Below are positions 33,571-42,527 of a stretch of DNA of 47,088 bases, one piece after another. The notes beneath the pieces were generated by a model, which worked only from the letters and a program-made list of their open reading frames with translations, was not told the DNA's origin and made no database searches. How positions within the stretch are numbered: the first letter of the stretch is position 1; each line of letters starts with the position of its first letter. Source of the DNA: Syntrophobacterales bacterium Delta_02 (GTDB lineage: Bacteria; Desulfobacterota; Syntrophorhabdia; Syntrophorhabdales; Syntrophorhabdaceae); assembly GCA_001603955.1 (NCBI GenBank), contig LVAA01000055.1, positions 1-47,088 of the forward strand, in the 5' to 3' direction. Made by a program: the position numbers and the translations under genes.

Positions 33571-34241
33571 GACACAAAGGAACTGGGGATCATGACCACG
33601 GCTGAAGTCATCGAAGTCAACAAAATCCCCGGGCACACGCGTATGCGCGGCAAGTAAGTGAACACGCTGGTGGAAGGTTCTTTCAGAAAGCAAGAGAGCT
33701 TCGATTGGGTGAACTAATCGTAACTGCGGAGCGTGGGGTCTCTTTGCCGGGCAGCCGTTAGCGAAGGATTACGGGACCCGTTGCGCTTTCGGGGCGCGCG
33801 GACCGGGCACGGAAGTGACCGGGACCGATGCGTCTGACTGCACCATGTGGGCAATACGCTGTAGAGTTATGTCTGCGGATTCCAGGCCTACAGTTTTGCA
33901 TTCACCTCTGTCCGCAATGAGCATCGAGCGAGCCGAAGGCGCGTAACGGGTGTGATCCGTAGCGTGGCTGCCCGGCAAAGAGACCCCACGCGCACCCCAC
34001 GCACCGGACGACCGAGGGGGAACGCTCTTCGCATTTTCACATCCCAGGGATTGCGATACCTGCTGCGCTCCAGTCTATTAAGGGACAGTTGTGGATGCAC
34101 ACAATAGAAGAGTGCCAGGAAGGGCTGTGGCTTTATTTCTCTCTGCGTCGGTGGACTCTCGGGATTTCCGGATAGTCCGTGGATGATCCCGCCGAAAGCG
34201 GGAGGGCGGGAGACAGTCTCTTGGGCCGTACGGGAAGTGCC
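33571..34241. other. Non-coding gap after the CRISPR array
   Basis: Immediately after the last repeat an open stretch of 28 codons runs to a TAA at 33655-33657 (ending KIPGHTRMRGK), perhaps the broken end of a gene. The second paired element follows (33731-33991). From 33992 to the HDOD gene I see only short fragments and a small hairpin (tcccgc/gcggga near 34185-34201). Confidence 0.6.
33731..33991 (-). mobile_element. MITE-like element, copy 2 (26-bp perfect terminal inverted repeats)
   Basis: A 261-bp element with perfect 26-bp terminal inverted repeats (33731-33756 and 33966-33991), starting GCGTGGGGTCTCTTTGCC. It is an inverted, diverged copy of 21397-21661. The ends differ from copy 1 at several positions, yet both arms of each copy changed together. 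No clear target-site duplication flanks this copy. Copies 1 and 2 enclose the CRISPR-Cas system exactly. Confidence 0.75.
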
Positions 34242-35372
34242 CTACCCCGTTCCCGCGTAGGATTCGACCGTCTGGCGGGCCTTTTCCATGTCCCGGATGA
34301 GGGCCGGGGTGATAAGGTCGACAACATCGCCGCTGAGGTTGAACTTCCGGTAGTACTCTTCCCTCACGGGCAGTATCTCCTCGTCCTCACCGGCATATCC
34401 CATGACCTTGCATAGCAGGTCCGCGAGGCAGACGAGAAAGACCGCTTTCGAGACACTCTCGGGGATGTTCTCCGGTGGGTAGAAGGATGGGTCGTGGTGG
34501 TGTTCGATGGTCTCCGCGACCATCTCGGGAAGTTGCCATTTGCGGGCGATGACCGCCCCGATGGCGGCGTGATTGATATGGTATTCCCTCTCTTCCCTGA
34601 TCAGCGCCGGCATATCCGGTGACGGATCATCTTCCCTGTTAAGAAGAGGAGAAAAATACTTTCCTATGTCATGGAGGAGTCCGACCGTTCCCAGGGCATA
34701 TTCGGACATTCCGAAGAGCGTCCTCCCAAGGTGACCCGCGCAGACGGAAACGACCGCGGAATGACTCCACAGCCTCAGGTGGCCCTGCCGGTCTTCGACC
34801 CGGCTTGCCGGGAGCGTGTTGTTGACCATGTCGTCCATGAGAAGGGACCGCACGTTGTTGTATCCGAGAAGCGTTATGGCCCTCCCTATCGCGGTCACCT
34901 TTTCGACCTGGCTGAAGTAGGCCGAATTCACGGTCCGGAGGATGTTTGCCGAGAACGCCGGATTCGTCGATACGAGGGTTGTCACCTCCCCCGAATTGGA
35001 TCGAGGGTCCTGGAGAAGACGAAGTAGATTGAGCGACGTGGCCGACACCATGGGCAGACCTGACACCTTGCGGCGGAGTGTATCCTTGATGGCATCGTCG
35101 ACAAAAACATAGGGAACGGGACAGAGTCCTTCCTTCACGGGGATGTAGGGGATCTCACTCAAGGCGGGATAGGCCTCCAAGACCAGCGACCTTTCGTCCC
35201 GGTCCGGTCGCACCCGGGCAAGCGACAGAGGTCCGGTCTCCTCCGCCAGAGGGAAAGTGACACCGCTGACTGAAGGTACTCCAGCAGCTTTCTCCGTCTG
35301 TCTCCCGTGGCAGATGATGTACACGAGGACAAGAAGGACCACGAACCCCAGCGCTACCAGGACCACCATCAC
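34242..35372 (-). CDS. Membrane-anchored HDOD-domain signalling protein
   Basis: A 376-residue protein with one N-terminal membrane helix (MMVVLVALGFVVLLVLVYII) and an HDOD domain at about residues 100-300. Features: LPMVSATSLNLLRLLQDP, the VNSAYFSQVEKVTAIGRAITLLG block and a kept HD pair in LLHDIGKYF, plus HHHDPSFYP. HDOD proteins act in signalling networks with kinases and cyclic dinucleotides; catalytic activity is usually unproven. It lies downstream of the PAS hybrid kinase on the same strand but 320 bp away, so it may be separately transcribed. The start may be the GTG at 35372 or the next ATG codon. Confidence 0.85.
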   Translation of the reverse strand: MMVVLVALGFVVLLVLVYIICHGRQTEKAAGVPSVSGVTFPLAEETGPLSLARVRPDRDERSLVLEAYPALSEIPYIPVKEGLCPVPYVFVDDAIKDTLRRKVSGLPMVSATSLNLLRLLQDPRSNSGEVTTLVSTNPAFSANILRTVNSAYFSQVEKVTAIGRAITLLGYNNVRSLLMDDMVNNTLPASRVEDRQGHLRLWSHSAVVSVCAGHLGRTLFGMSEYALGTVGLLHDIGKYFSPLLNREDDPSPDMPALIREEREYHINHAAIGAVIARKWQLPEMVAETIEHHHDPSFYPPENIPESVSKAVFLVCLADLLCKVMGYAGEDEEILPVREEYYRKFNLSGDVVDLITPALIRDMEKARQTVESYAGTG

Positions 35373-35492
35373 GATCGACCCAACCTTAAGCCTTACTCAG
35401 GCACTCTTGTAATATAATCGACGGCTCCGGCCTTCCCTTAAACAAAGTCTGCCTCCGGTTTCGACAGGCGCGAGACAACGGTCCGGAAAAGA

Positions 35493-35516
35493 CACCCTTG
35501 CACCGGTGCAAGGGTG
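35493..35516. promoter_or_regulatory. Perfect 24-bp palindrome (cacccttgcacc / ggtgcaagggtg)
   Basis: Two 12-bp halves are exact reverse complements with no spacer. It lies 120 bp upstream of the HDOD gene and 180 bp downstream of the hybrid kinase gene. It could be a dimeric operator for the HDOD gene or a transcriptional hairpin for the kinase; no T-run follows. Confidence 0.55.
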
Positions 35517-35550
35517 AATCCGGTTAACCGTTCTGCGTCCTGATACTGCG

Positions 35551-35622
35551 TTTGGCCATTGATTATTGGCAAATTGGTTATTGTCCATTTCCTTGGTTAT
35601 TGGAATTTGATCATTGGTGATC
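35551..35622. repeat. 7-bp-period array rich in attggtt / ttggtta units
   Basis: About ten adjacent degenerate heptads (for example attgatt, attggca, ttggtta, ttggaat, ttgatca, ttggtga). The unit resembles the arms of the inverted repeat at 1288-1403 (gtcattg, gtcgttg, gttatta). Confidence 0.7.
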
Positions 35623-35695
35623 GTCCCCTTCAGGATGATGTCCCGAAGGGTCTGCGCGTCTGCCGCCGCAGGTCTATTTTGGACAGATGTGGGGC

Positions 35696-37696
35696 TTACC
35701 TGCTCAGGACCTCGCGGACCTTCTGGAGAAGCTTGTCGAGCGTCAGGGGCTTGGCAATGAAATCAAGTTCCCCGTCCTCGATCCCCTTTTCCAGGATAAT
35801 GTCCTTCGTGTATCCGCTGATAAAGAGCACCCGGGCACGAGGGTCCGCCCGGTGTATCACTTCGTAGACCTCCCGCCCGTTCTTCTTCGGCATTACCGAA
35901 TCAACGATGACGAGGTCTATGTCACTGCGCTCTTTGAACTTGTTTATCGCGTCCTCGCCGTCCACGGCCTCGACGGTCCTGTAACCATATTCCTGAAGGG
36001 CCTCCCGCATGAACCGTCTCACTTCCTCGTTATCCTCGGCGACGAGAACCGTTTCAGTTCCCGTGGCGAGGGGAACTGCCGTTTCCTGGTCATGGCCCGT
36101 TTTCGCTCGTATCGCGGGAAGGTAGACGCGGAAGGTGCTGCCGCGGCCCGGCTCACTCTGCACGGTAATGTATCCATCGTGCTGCTTGACGATGCCGTAA
36201 ACCGTCGCGAGACCAAGCCCCGTGCCCTTGCCGGTCTCCTTGGTCGTGAAGAAGGGATCGAAGATCTTCCGCTGCGTTGCCTCATCCATGCCCTCGCCCG
36301 TATCCGAGATGGTTATCATTACATACCGTCCGGGCTTGCCGAACCCGTGCGCCCTGGTGAACCCGTTGTCGATGTCGGCGACATCCGTCCTTATGATGAG
36401 CGTGCCACCTCTCGGCATCGCATCTCTCGCGTTGGTGACGAGATTGAAGAGGATCTGATCGATCTGCGACCTGTCGGCCATGACCACCGTGTCATCCGGC
36501 GCGAGGGCGGTGTGCAGATCGATATCCTCCGTGAGGAGCCTCTTGAGCAGCTTTTTCGTCAATCTTATTGTGCTGCTTATGTCCAGGGCAGCAAGGGTCA
36601 CAGGCTGCTTCCTGCTGAAGGCCAGAAGACTCTGGGTAAGCTCGGCCGCCTTCCGGGAGGCCGACAGCACCTGCTCCAGGTACGGCCGCAGAGGGTTGTC
36701 CTTCTCCATCTTCATCTGCATGAGTGACGCGTATCCCATCAGGGCCGACAGGATATTGTTGAAGTCGTGGGCTACGCCACCCGCCAGGGTACCTATGGAT
36801 TCCATCTTCTGGGCATGGCGGAGCTGGGATTCGAGCCTTCTCATTTCGGTAATGTCATCACAGCTCATCAGGTAGTCGCCTGACGCCAGCACCGAAACGA
36901 TAAAGTTTACGACCTTTTCCGTCCCATCCCTGCATGTGACGGTGAAGACCCTCGACTTTCTCGGGCCGGGGCCTGCACCCTGAAGATCCTCCTTCGCTGC
37001 GGCGGCGACCATATTCCTGTGCCCGGCGTCCGGATAGGCCCTCCCGTACCACGTCGTTATATCGGGGACATCGGATATGCCATATCCGAAAAGCTCCGTG
37101 AACTTGGTGTTCATATAGACAATGCTATCCTTCCCGTCGACGAGGAGCATGCCGAAGGGGGCGTTGTCCAGAAGCGTCTTCAGCTTCTCCTTTTCCAGGA
37201 GCATCTCCTGTGCGGCCCGTTTGCGGCTGCTGATGTCACGCACGAAACCGATGACGAACCTCTGATCCATGTACTCGACCACGCTGGCGTTGACCTCGAC
37301 CGGGACAAGGTGTCCATCCTTGCTGACGAGCTCGATCTCATCAGGACCTGTGGGTTTGCCTTCCGTGCTGGCCTGGAACAACTCGACCGCCTTGAAGAGA
37401 CTGGCTTCCGACAGCAGGTTCGCCTCCAGGAAATTCTTGCCGATCAGTTCATCCCTGCGGTAGCCGATGATCTCCTCGCTCCTGCGGTTGCCATAAAGGA
37501 AATTGCCCTCCATGTCCACCATGTAGACACCGTCCGGGGCATTCTCAAGACAGGCCCTCAACGAGTCCTCTGCTTCTGTGAGGGTCTGTTCGGACCGTCG
37601 TCGTCGGGCTTCGGATTCTTCCAGTTCCTTGATCTTCCCCTTGAGAATGGATATCTCTTCGAGCAGTTCCCGGTCCGTCCCCGACGTGTCTTTCAT
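35696..37696 (-). CDS. Soluble hybrid histidine kinase (PAS-PAS-HisKA-HATPase-REC)
   Basis: A 666-residue cytoplasmic hybrid kinase. It has an N-terminal coiled coil (about 10-45), PAS 1 (about 45-160, NAPDGVYMVDMEGNFLYGN) and PAS 2 (about 165-285). Then HisKA with GGVAHDFNNILSALMGYASL, HATPase (DTGEGMDEATQRKIFDPFF, GKGTGLGLATVYG) and a receiver with the phospho-aspartate in VIVDSVMPKKNG. No membrane helix is present, so it senses an internal signal. The catalytic core and receiver are close in sequence to those of the kinase at 15256-17904, pointing to duplication. Target unknown. Confidence 0.92.
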   Translation of the reverse strand: MKDTSGTDRELLEEISILKGKIKELEESEARRRRSEQTLTEAEDSLRACLENAPDGVYMVDMEGNFLYGNRRSEEIIGYRRDELIGKNFLEANLLSEASLFKAVELFQASTEGKPTGPDEIELVSKDGHLVPVEVNASVVEYMDQRFVIGFVRDISSRKRAAQEMLLEKEKLKTLLDNAPFGMLLVDGKDSIVYMNTKFTELFGYGISDVPDITTWYGRAYPDAGHRNMVAAAAKEDLQGAGPGPRKSRVFTVTCRDGTEKVVNFIVSVLASGDYLMSCDDITEMRRLESQLRHAQKMESIGTLAGGVAHDFNNILSALMGYASLMQMKMEKDNPLRPYLEQVLSASRKAAELTQSLLAFSRKQPVTLAALDISSTIRLTKKLLKRLLTEDIDLHTALAPDDTVVMADRSQIDQILFNLVTNARDAMPRGGTLIIRTDVADIDNGFTRAHGFGKPGRYVMITISDTGEGMDEATQRKIFDPFFTTKETGKGTGLGLATVYGIVKQHDGYITVQSEPGRGSTFRVYLPAIRAKTGHDQETAVPLATGTETVLVAEDNEEVRRFMREALQEYGYRTVEAVDGEDAINKFKERSDIDLVIVDSVMPKKNGREVYEVIHRADPRARVLFISGYTKDIILEKGIEDGELDFIAKPLTLDKLLQKVREVLSR

Positions 37697-38126
37697 CTGG
37701 TCTCCTTACGGTCATAAAGAGTGCCGACGTGTCAGAACATATGAAATACTATAGCGATCAAATAAGAAAATGCAATTCTCGATCACGAAGAACATCAGCC
37801 TGTCTTTACCGATCACATGTAAAGGCAATAGCAATATTTGTCTTTGGTTGTTTTATCGCACAATACCGGGACGAGGTTAAGAAAGTCCCCGGACCATGTG
37901 TCGCCCGGGCCGCAGCCTCTTGACGACAGGGCCATCTTGCACATCCGCAAAGCGCGCGGGGGCAGGTGTACCAGGAAAAACTCCATGACGGAAAGGGAAC
38001 CCCCGGCGGGCACCATCGCAGGCGAGGACATCCCCCTCGGCACGGTTCCCCTGCGACGCCTTGCCGCCATCGCTGTGCTATACTCAAGAATGAGAGCGAT
38101 CCGCATCATTCGCCGGGGAGGTAGCC
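37697..38126. other. Gap of 430 bp without a supported gene
   Basis: Divergent intergenic region between the hybrid kinase (-) and the small lipoprotein gene (+). It is A/T-rich near 37740-37860 and probably carries the promoters of both. The open frames here lack ribosome sites and have unlikely composition. No repeat stands out. Confidence 0.6.
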
Positions 38127-38462
38127 ATGAGAAGGAGCCTGTTCATTTCCGTCGTATGGGCTTGTTTTCTTGCCGCGGCCTGCGGCAGCCTTTTTCCGAC
38201 CAAGATCGGGGACATCGTCAAGAACCCCCGGAAATATGAAGGGAAAGAGGTCACCGTGTCGGGTGAGGTGAAGGAAGTCCTTGCCCTTGTCGTTTTCAAG
38301 TCTTTCGTCCTCAAAGATGAGACCGGCGAGATCACCGTAATCACATCACGGATCCTGCCGGCGCTCGGCCAGAAATTAAAGGTCACGGGAACGGTCAAGG
38401 AGGCCTTTGCCATAGGCAGCGGGAAGCTCCTCGTTATACAGGAAAGAGGCGATCCCCGCTGA
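38127..38462 (+). CDS. Small OB-fold-like lipoprotein
   Basis: A 111-residue exported protein. The signal peptide ends in a lipobox (FLAAAC at about residues 14-19), so it should be a lipoprotein. The remainder reads as alternating beta strands of an OB fold: KIGDIVKNPRKYEGKEVTVSGEV, FKSFVLKDETGEITVITS and LGQKLKVTGTVKEAF. That is the pattern of tRNA_anti-like/OB domains found in many periplasmic proteins. GGGGAGG precedes the ATG. It appears to stand alone. Function unknown. Confidence 0.8.
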   Translation: MRRSLFISVVWACFLAAACGSLFPTKIGDIVKNPRKYEGKEVTVSGEVKEVLALVVFKSFVLKDETGEITVITSRILPALGQKLKVTGTVKEAFAIGSGKLLVIQERGDPR

Positions 38463-38795
38463 GATGACGGCAAGGAGACATGCCGGGAACCGGTCTCCAA
38501 TGACGATGATCCTCAATGGCCATCTTCCATTGGCATTACCGGGTTTCCCGTACGCTTGAGAGCAAAAGACAGCCTGCGGAGGGGTCCGTTTGCCGCGGTA
38601 TACATGTCGGGCCATTTTTTTCGTTTGACAAAAGTAAACTGTTTGACAGAAGAGCATGGATCTCCTGGTGTATATAAATATGGGTTTCAAAAGACATTCG
38701 GCAACCCTGACACGATGAGAAGGCCCTTTTTCCGGGACTGGAAAACACGTGCAAAGCACCTCGCAAAGCGGTGTTCTGTGCTAAAGGAGGAAACG
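38463..38795. other. Upstream region of the lysine aminomutase gene
   Basis: About 330 bp with no supported gene. Two TTTGACA motifs 18 bp apart (38624-38630 and 38642-38648) precede a TATA-rich stretch (tatataaata, 38671-38680). The spacing does not fit a standard sigma-70 promoter, but the region is the likely control region of the osmolyte operon. Confidence 0.4.
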
Positions 38796-40109
38796 ATGCA
38801 CTTGACAAAGACCCAGAATCAGACTGCTCCCACGATCAAGGACATGGCACAGCCTCTCCTCTGGAATGACTGGAGATGGCAAGTCAGACATTGCGTCCGC
38901 GACCTCACGACCATGGAAAACCTTCTCGGAATTGAATTCGATGACGCCCGGCGCGAACAGTACCAGCGTACCATCAACTGTTTCCCTATGTCCATAACAC
39001 CATACTACCTCTCGCTCGTTGACGTGGAGAACCTGGAGCACGACCCGATCTTCAAGCAAAGCTTTCCATCTGTGCTGGAAATGAACATCAGCGCCGATGA
39101 CATGACCGACCCGCTCCATGAGGATGAAGACAGTCCGGTTCCGGGCATCACCCATCGGTATCCCGACAGGGTCTTGTTCCTGGTCAGCAACACCTGCGCG
39201 ATGTATTGTCGCCACTGCACCCGAAAAAGGCGTGTGGGCGACATTGACAGCATTCCCAACCGCTCCCAGATAATGGCCGGGATCGATTACATAAGGGAGA
39301 CGCGGCAGGTCCGCGACGTCCTTCTCAGCGGAGGTGATCCATTCCTGCTCTCCGACGAATACCTGGACTGGATCCTCACCGAACTGGATGCCATCGATCA
39401 CGTGGAGGTGGTCCGCATCGGGACACGCACGCCCGTCGTCCTCCCCTACCGCATAACCGACAATCTGGTGAACATTCTCAAGAAGCATCACCCTCTGTGG
39501 ATCAACACGCATTTCAACCATCCCCGGGAACTGACCTCCTCCTCCCGAAGAGCCCTGGCCAAGCTCGCTGATGCCGGTATACCCCTTGGCAACCAATCCG
39601 TGCTTCTGGCGGGCATCAACGATTGCCCCCGTATTATGAAGTCCCTGGTCCACAAACTGGTGGCCAGCCGGGTCAGGCCGTACTATCTCTACCAGTGTGA
39701 CCTGTCCGAGGGATTGAGCCATTTTCGCACGCCCGTGGGCAAAGGCATAGAAATCGTGGAAAGCCTCATCGGACACACGAGCGGGTTCTGCGTGCCAACC
39801 TACGTGATCGACGCGCCGGCGGGCGGGGGGAAGATCCCCGTCATGCCCCACTACCTCATTTCCTGGTCAACGAACAAAGTGGTGCTGAGAAACTACGAAG
39901 GCGTCATAACGACATACAAGGAACCCGACTCATACGAACCCGTCTTCTGCGACCGGAATTGCGCCGAGTGCGATCTGCAGCTCGAACTCGACGACAGCGT
40001 GGAACATACGAGCATAGGGATAGAGGGCCTTCTCGCCGATTACGACGACACCATCTCTCTCGTTCCCGCAGACAACGAGAGGCACAACAGACGGTCGAAC
40101 GATGCTTGA
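38796..40109 (+). CDS. ablA: Lysine 2,3-aminomutase (radical SAM, PLP)
   Basis: Converts L-lysine to beta-lysine. The radical SAM cluster motif is CAMYCRHC (Cys134, 138, 141 in the 437-residue protein). The PLP-lysine is in [13 protein letters not shown], and a C-terminal cysteine cluster (CDRNCAEC) can bind zinc. I start at the ATG at 38796, preceded by AAAGGAGG, instead of the 80-codon extension upstream. The next gene, an AblB acetyltransferase, overlaps its stop by eight bases. The pair makes N-epsilon-acetyl-beta-lysine, a compatible solute known from methanogens and some bacteria; that pairing separates it from lysine-fermentation aminomutases (kamA). Confidence 0.93.
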   Translation: MHLTKTQNQTAPTIKDMAQPLLWNDWRWQVRHCVRDLTTMENLLGIEFDDARREQYQRTINCFPMSITPYYLSLVDVENLEHDPIFKQSFPSVLEMNISADDMTDPLHEDEDSPVPGITHRYPDRVLFLVSNTCAMYCRHCTRKRRVGDIDSIPNRSQIMAGIDYIRETRQVRDVLLSGGDPFLLSDEYLDWILTELDAIDHVEVVRIGTRTPVVLPYRITDNLVNILKKHHPLWINTHFNHPRELTSSSRRALAKLADAGIPLGNQSVLLAGINDCPRIMKSLVHKLVASRVRPYYLYQCDLSEGLSHFRTPVGKGIEIVESLIGHTSGFCVPTYVIDAPAGGGKIPVMPHYLISWSTNKVVLRNYEGVITTYKEPDSYEPVFCDRNCAECDLQLELDDSVEHTSIGIEGLLADYDDTISLVPADNERHNRRSNDA

Positions 40110-40950
40110 AAGACCCGTCGACACGCTGGAGCATTTTGAGGGCTGCCTCATCCAGCACGGTCCCTCGAACGACAGGGTCTACCTCATGAAACTCGGCGCT
40201 TCAGATCCCGAGAGGGTGGCCCTCAGCCTGATCGCGAAGGCGACGGAAAAGGGGTATTCCAAGATATTCGCGAAGGTGCCCGATTCCGCGCAGGAGGCGT
40301 TCCTCCGTCACGGTTTCCAGGTGGAAGCCCGTATTCCCGGGTTCTACAACGGGTCTGCAGACGCAGCCTTCCTTGGATTCTACCTGTCCTACGAGCGGAC
40401 CCGGGAGGAAGACCGTTCTGTTTTGGACAGTCTGCTCGACCTTTACCTGAAGGATTCCACGTCACCCCCGACAGTGCTTCCCGATGGCTTCCTCCTGCGG
40501 GCATGTTCCCGGGACGATACCCCCAGGATGGCACAGATATACTCAACGGTCTTTCCATCCTACCCCTTCCCGATCCATGACCCTTCTTACCTTTGCGAGA
40601 CTATGGAAACACATGTTCGCTATTTCGGGATCGAAACGGTGGGAACCCTTATCGCCCTGTCTTCGGCGGAAATGGACAGAGACTATGAAAACGTGGAGAT
40701 GACGGACTTTGCCACCCTGCCCGAGTGGAGAGGATACCGCCTGTCCGTACATCTTCTCCGGGCGATGGAAGAGGCGATGCGCGCCGAACGCATCATAACG
40801 GCTTATACCATAGCCAGGTCATCATCCCCGGGAATGAACCTGACCTTCGCCAGATGCGGCTACCGGTATGGTGGAAGGATGATCAACAACACCAACATAT
40901 CGGGACGCATTGAGAGCATGAACGTCTGGTACAGGCATCTGGGAACCTGA
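40102..40950 (+). CDS. ablB: Beta-lysine N6-acetyltransferase AblB
   Basis: A 282-residue protein. An N-terminal domain (about 1-110) precedes a GNAT acetyltransferase domain with the acetyl-CoA loop region [22 protein letters not shown] and the ending [23 protein letters not shown], typical of AblB. It acetylates beta-lysine made by the upstream aminomutase to give the osmolyte N-epsilon-acetyl-beta-lysine. The two genes overlap by eight bases, so expression is coupled. This supports growth under salt stress. Confidence 0.9.
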   Translation: MLERPVDTLEHFEGCLIQHGPSNDRVYLMKLGASDPERVALSLIAKATEKGYSKIFAKVPDSAQEAFLRHGFQVEARIPGFYNGSADAAFLGFYLSYERTREEDRSVLDSLLDLYLKDSTSPPTVLPDGFLLRACSRDDTPRMAQIYSTVFPSYPFPIHDPSYLCETMETHVRYFGIETVGTLIALSSAEMDRDYENVEMTDFATLPEWRGYRLSVHLLRAMEEAMRAERIITAYTIARSSSPGMNLTFARCGYRYGGRMINNTNISGRIESMNVWYRHLGT

Positions 40951-41108
40951 CGGCAACCGCTCTTTCACGGAAAGTCTTGACACCCGGCAAAACGCAATCT
41001 AGTATTTCTACAGGTCACAAACTCAGCGCACTCCCGTCGCGGGTCTTAGACAGGCAACCCGCAGCGGGTGACCGTCCGGACCGAAAAAAGGATCATAGGA
41101 GGATAGCC

Positions 41109-41411
41109 ATGCCGGAGTTCGGATCACCTTTTTCAGGATTGGCAAAGGATCGCAAGCTCACGGACCAGGAACTCATCCGCGCCATTCGGTTCATGATCGC
41201 CGCTGAATACGAGGCGATCCAATTGTACATGCAGCTTGCCGAGTCGACCGACAACCGGCTCGCCATAGAGGTCCTTCGTGATATCGCCGACGAAGAACGG
41301 GTACACGCCGGTGAGTTCCTGCGCCTGTTGCGCGAGTTGGCCCCGGATGAAGAAAAGTTTTACGCTGAAGGGGCGGAAGAAGTTGAAGAGGAGATCGGGA
41401 AGCTGAAATAG
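41109..41411 (+). CDS. Small ferritin-like protein (encapsulated-ferritin/rubrerythrin-like)
   Basis: A 100-residue two-helix protein with iron-ligand residues in FMIAAEYEAIQLYMQLAEST and the ExxH motif of ADEERVHAGEFLRLL. The length and the helix-pair layout match the ferritin-like proteins that form decamers inside encapsulin shells, and the domain fused to archaeal encapsulins. The last part (EEVEEEIGKLK) could act as a tail. No encapsulin gene is in this window; the next gene is Hsp20 on the other strand. The start is the ATG at 41109 with AGGAGG ten bases upstream. Confidence 0.8.
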   Translation: MPEFGSPFSGLAKDRKLTDQELIRAIRFMIAAEYEAIQLYMQLAESTDNRLAIEVLRDIADEERVHAGEFLRLLRELAPDEEKFYAEGAEEVEEEIGKLK

Positions 41412-41518
41412 CATAGCGCACGCGGGAACGGTTCCGCGGGCCGTCCGCAGTCCGACGCATGCCATTCCGCCGGGGGTCTGTCGCCGGACCGCGGTTTATG
41501 GTGGTTGTCAGCGCAACA

Positions 41519-41992
41519 CTACTGGACCTTGACGTGTATCTCCTTCTTTCTGGCCTCTTCGGTCTTCGGGAGCCTTATCTCAAGGATGCCGTCCTTCATG
41601 GTCGACCTGACCTTGTCAGCCTGCACCTCCGACGGAAGGCCGAAGGAGCGGCAGAAGGAACCGTAGGAGTGCTCGGCGAGATAATAGTCCTTCCTCTTTA
41701 TCTCTTTTTCAGCCTTCCGTTCGCCCGAAATGGTGATCGTGTTCCCGGTGAGCGTAACGTCGATGTCCTCCTTCTTCACGCCCGGCAACTCAACCCTGAT
41801 CACAACCTCGCTATTCTCCTCCAGTATATCCACGGGAGGCATCATTTCCTCCGCCAGGGCCCGGGTCATCATCGGTTGAAACAGGGACAAGGGCCGCATG
41901 AAGTTCCTTTCCAGCCATCGTTCCATGTCCCAGAGGGGATGCAACATCCTCGCAGATTCGGACCTCATCAGTTCCTTTGATTCTTTTTCCAT
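41519..41992 (-). CDS. Small heat-shock protein Hsp20
   Basis: ATP-independent holdase of 157 residues. The alpha-crystallin domain runs from about residue 52 (PPVDILEENSEVVIRVELPG) through VTLTGNTITISGERK to GILEIRLPKTEE, close to the C-terminus, which ends in KKEIHVKVQ. The N-terminus is short and rich in Met and Arg. A strong AAGGAGGTG site lies upstream; a TATTAT (42010-42015) could be its -10 element, with a weak -35 (TTTGCG, 42032-42037). It faces the ferritin-like gene and is divergent from the kinase remnant. Confidence 0.95.
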   Translation of the reverse strand: MEKESKELMRSESARMLHPLWDMERWLERNFMRPLSLFQPMMTRALAEEMMPPVDILEENSEVVIRVELPGVKKEDIDVTLTGNTITISGERKAEKEIKRKDYYLAEHSYGSFCRSFGLPSEVQADKVRSTMKDGILEIRLPKTEEARKKEIHVKVQ

Positions 41993-42106
41993 GACACACC
42001 TCCTTTTCTATAATACGCGCACCTGAAATGACGCAAAGATACTGCCTTATGAAAAGAAAATAAGCAGAAGAAGCCTTCCGGTCTGTAGGAGCGAGGATAA
42101 TTATGC

Positions 42107-42527
42107 GTGAGCTTTTTCACCGTTCGCGTGTCGTCCTTTTCGATGACAGCCGTGACGGGCCTGGCACCAGGCAAAGGGCAGGATAGCCTCTTCCCCGAAA
42201 AAAAGGCTGTGCCCGACCCCTCGCTCTCCACGGCGTTGCGCAACACTCTGCAGGGAACAGCGACGAATCCAAATCCACGCGCAGAGGCAACACGTGTTAG
42301 AATTGATATGAGAGAACATTCGGGCATGATAGTCCTCGAGGTTGGGGACAACGGCGAAGGTATCACGGGGCACGATATCCCGGATACCCGATCGCTCGGG
42401 ATCATTGGGGTCCATGAGCCGGTCTTTCTTCCCGGAAGGCAATTGCATATCAGCGGAGGCGTCGAGGGGAAGAATGGTGAGGGCGGTAAGCATTCCGCCG
42501 AAAAGACCTGACAGGAGTCATGCTTAA
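42107..42527 (+). pseudogene. Frameshifted remnant of a NarX/DegS-type histidine kinase
   Basis: The frame carries the end of a HATPase domain: AEATRVRIDMREHSGMIVLEVGDNGEGI, then SLGIIGVHEPVFLPGRQLHISGGVEGK. This matches the G1/G2 region of LuxR-system kinases (EVGDNGEGI; SLGIIGMRERA..LGG.L.ISG). After VEGK the frame goes wrong (NGEGGKHSAEKT). The expected end (MVRAVSIPPKRPDRSHA) continues in the adjacent frame and stops at 42527, overlapping the regulator start. The conserved N box upstream is also garbled, and the sensor and dimerisation domains are missing. Hence a decayed kinase, cognate to the following regulator. Confidence 0.75.

Larger units (their letters stand above)
35373..35695. 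other. Non-coding gap with a palindrome and heptad repeats
   Basis: No gene. It contains the 24-bp palindrome at 35493-35516 and a 7-bp-period array at 35551-35622, listed separately. Confidence 0.7.

Noticed and set aside
30888..33693. Minus-strand open frames full of repeated HPRVCGEH, SSPRLRGT and FIPASAGN blocks
   Set aside because: They are translations of the CRISPR repeats and spacers in three frames, not genes.
37813..38239. Overlapping open frames on both strands upstream of the small lipoprotein gene
   Set aside because: No ribosome sites, unlikely composition, and partial overlap with the well-supported lipoprotein gene.
38781..39851. 356-codon minus-strand open frame
   Set aside because: Antisense to the lysine aminomutase gene, which has all radical SAM and PLP motifs.
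41420..41440. GC-rich hairpin (cgcgggaac/gttccgcg) after the ferritin-like gene as a terminator
   Set aside because: One bulge and no T-run follows; too weak to list as a terminator.
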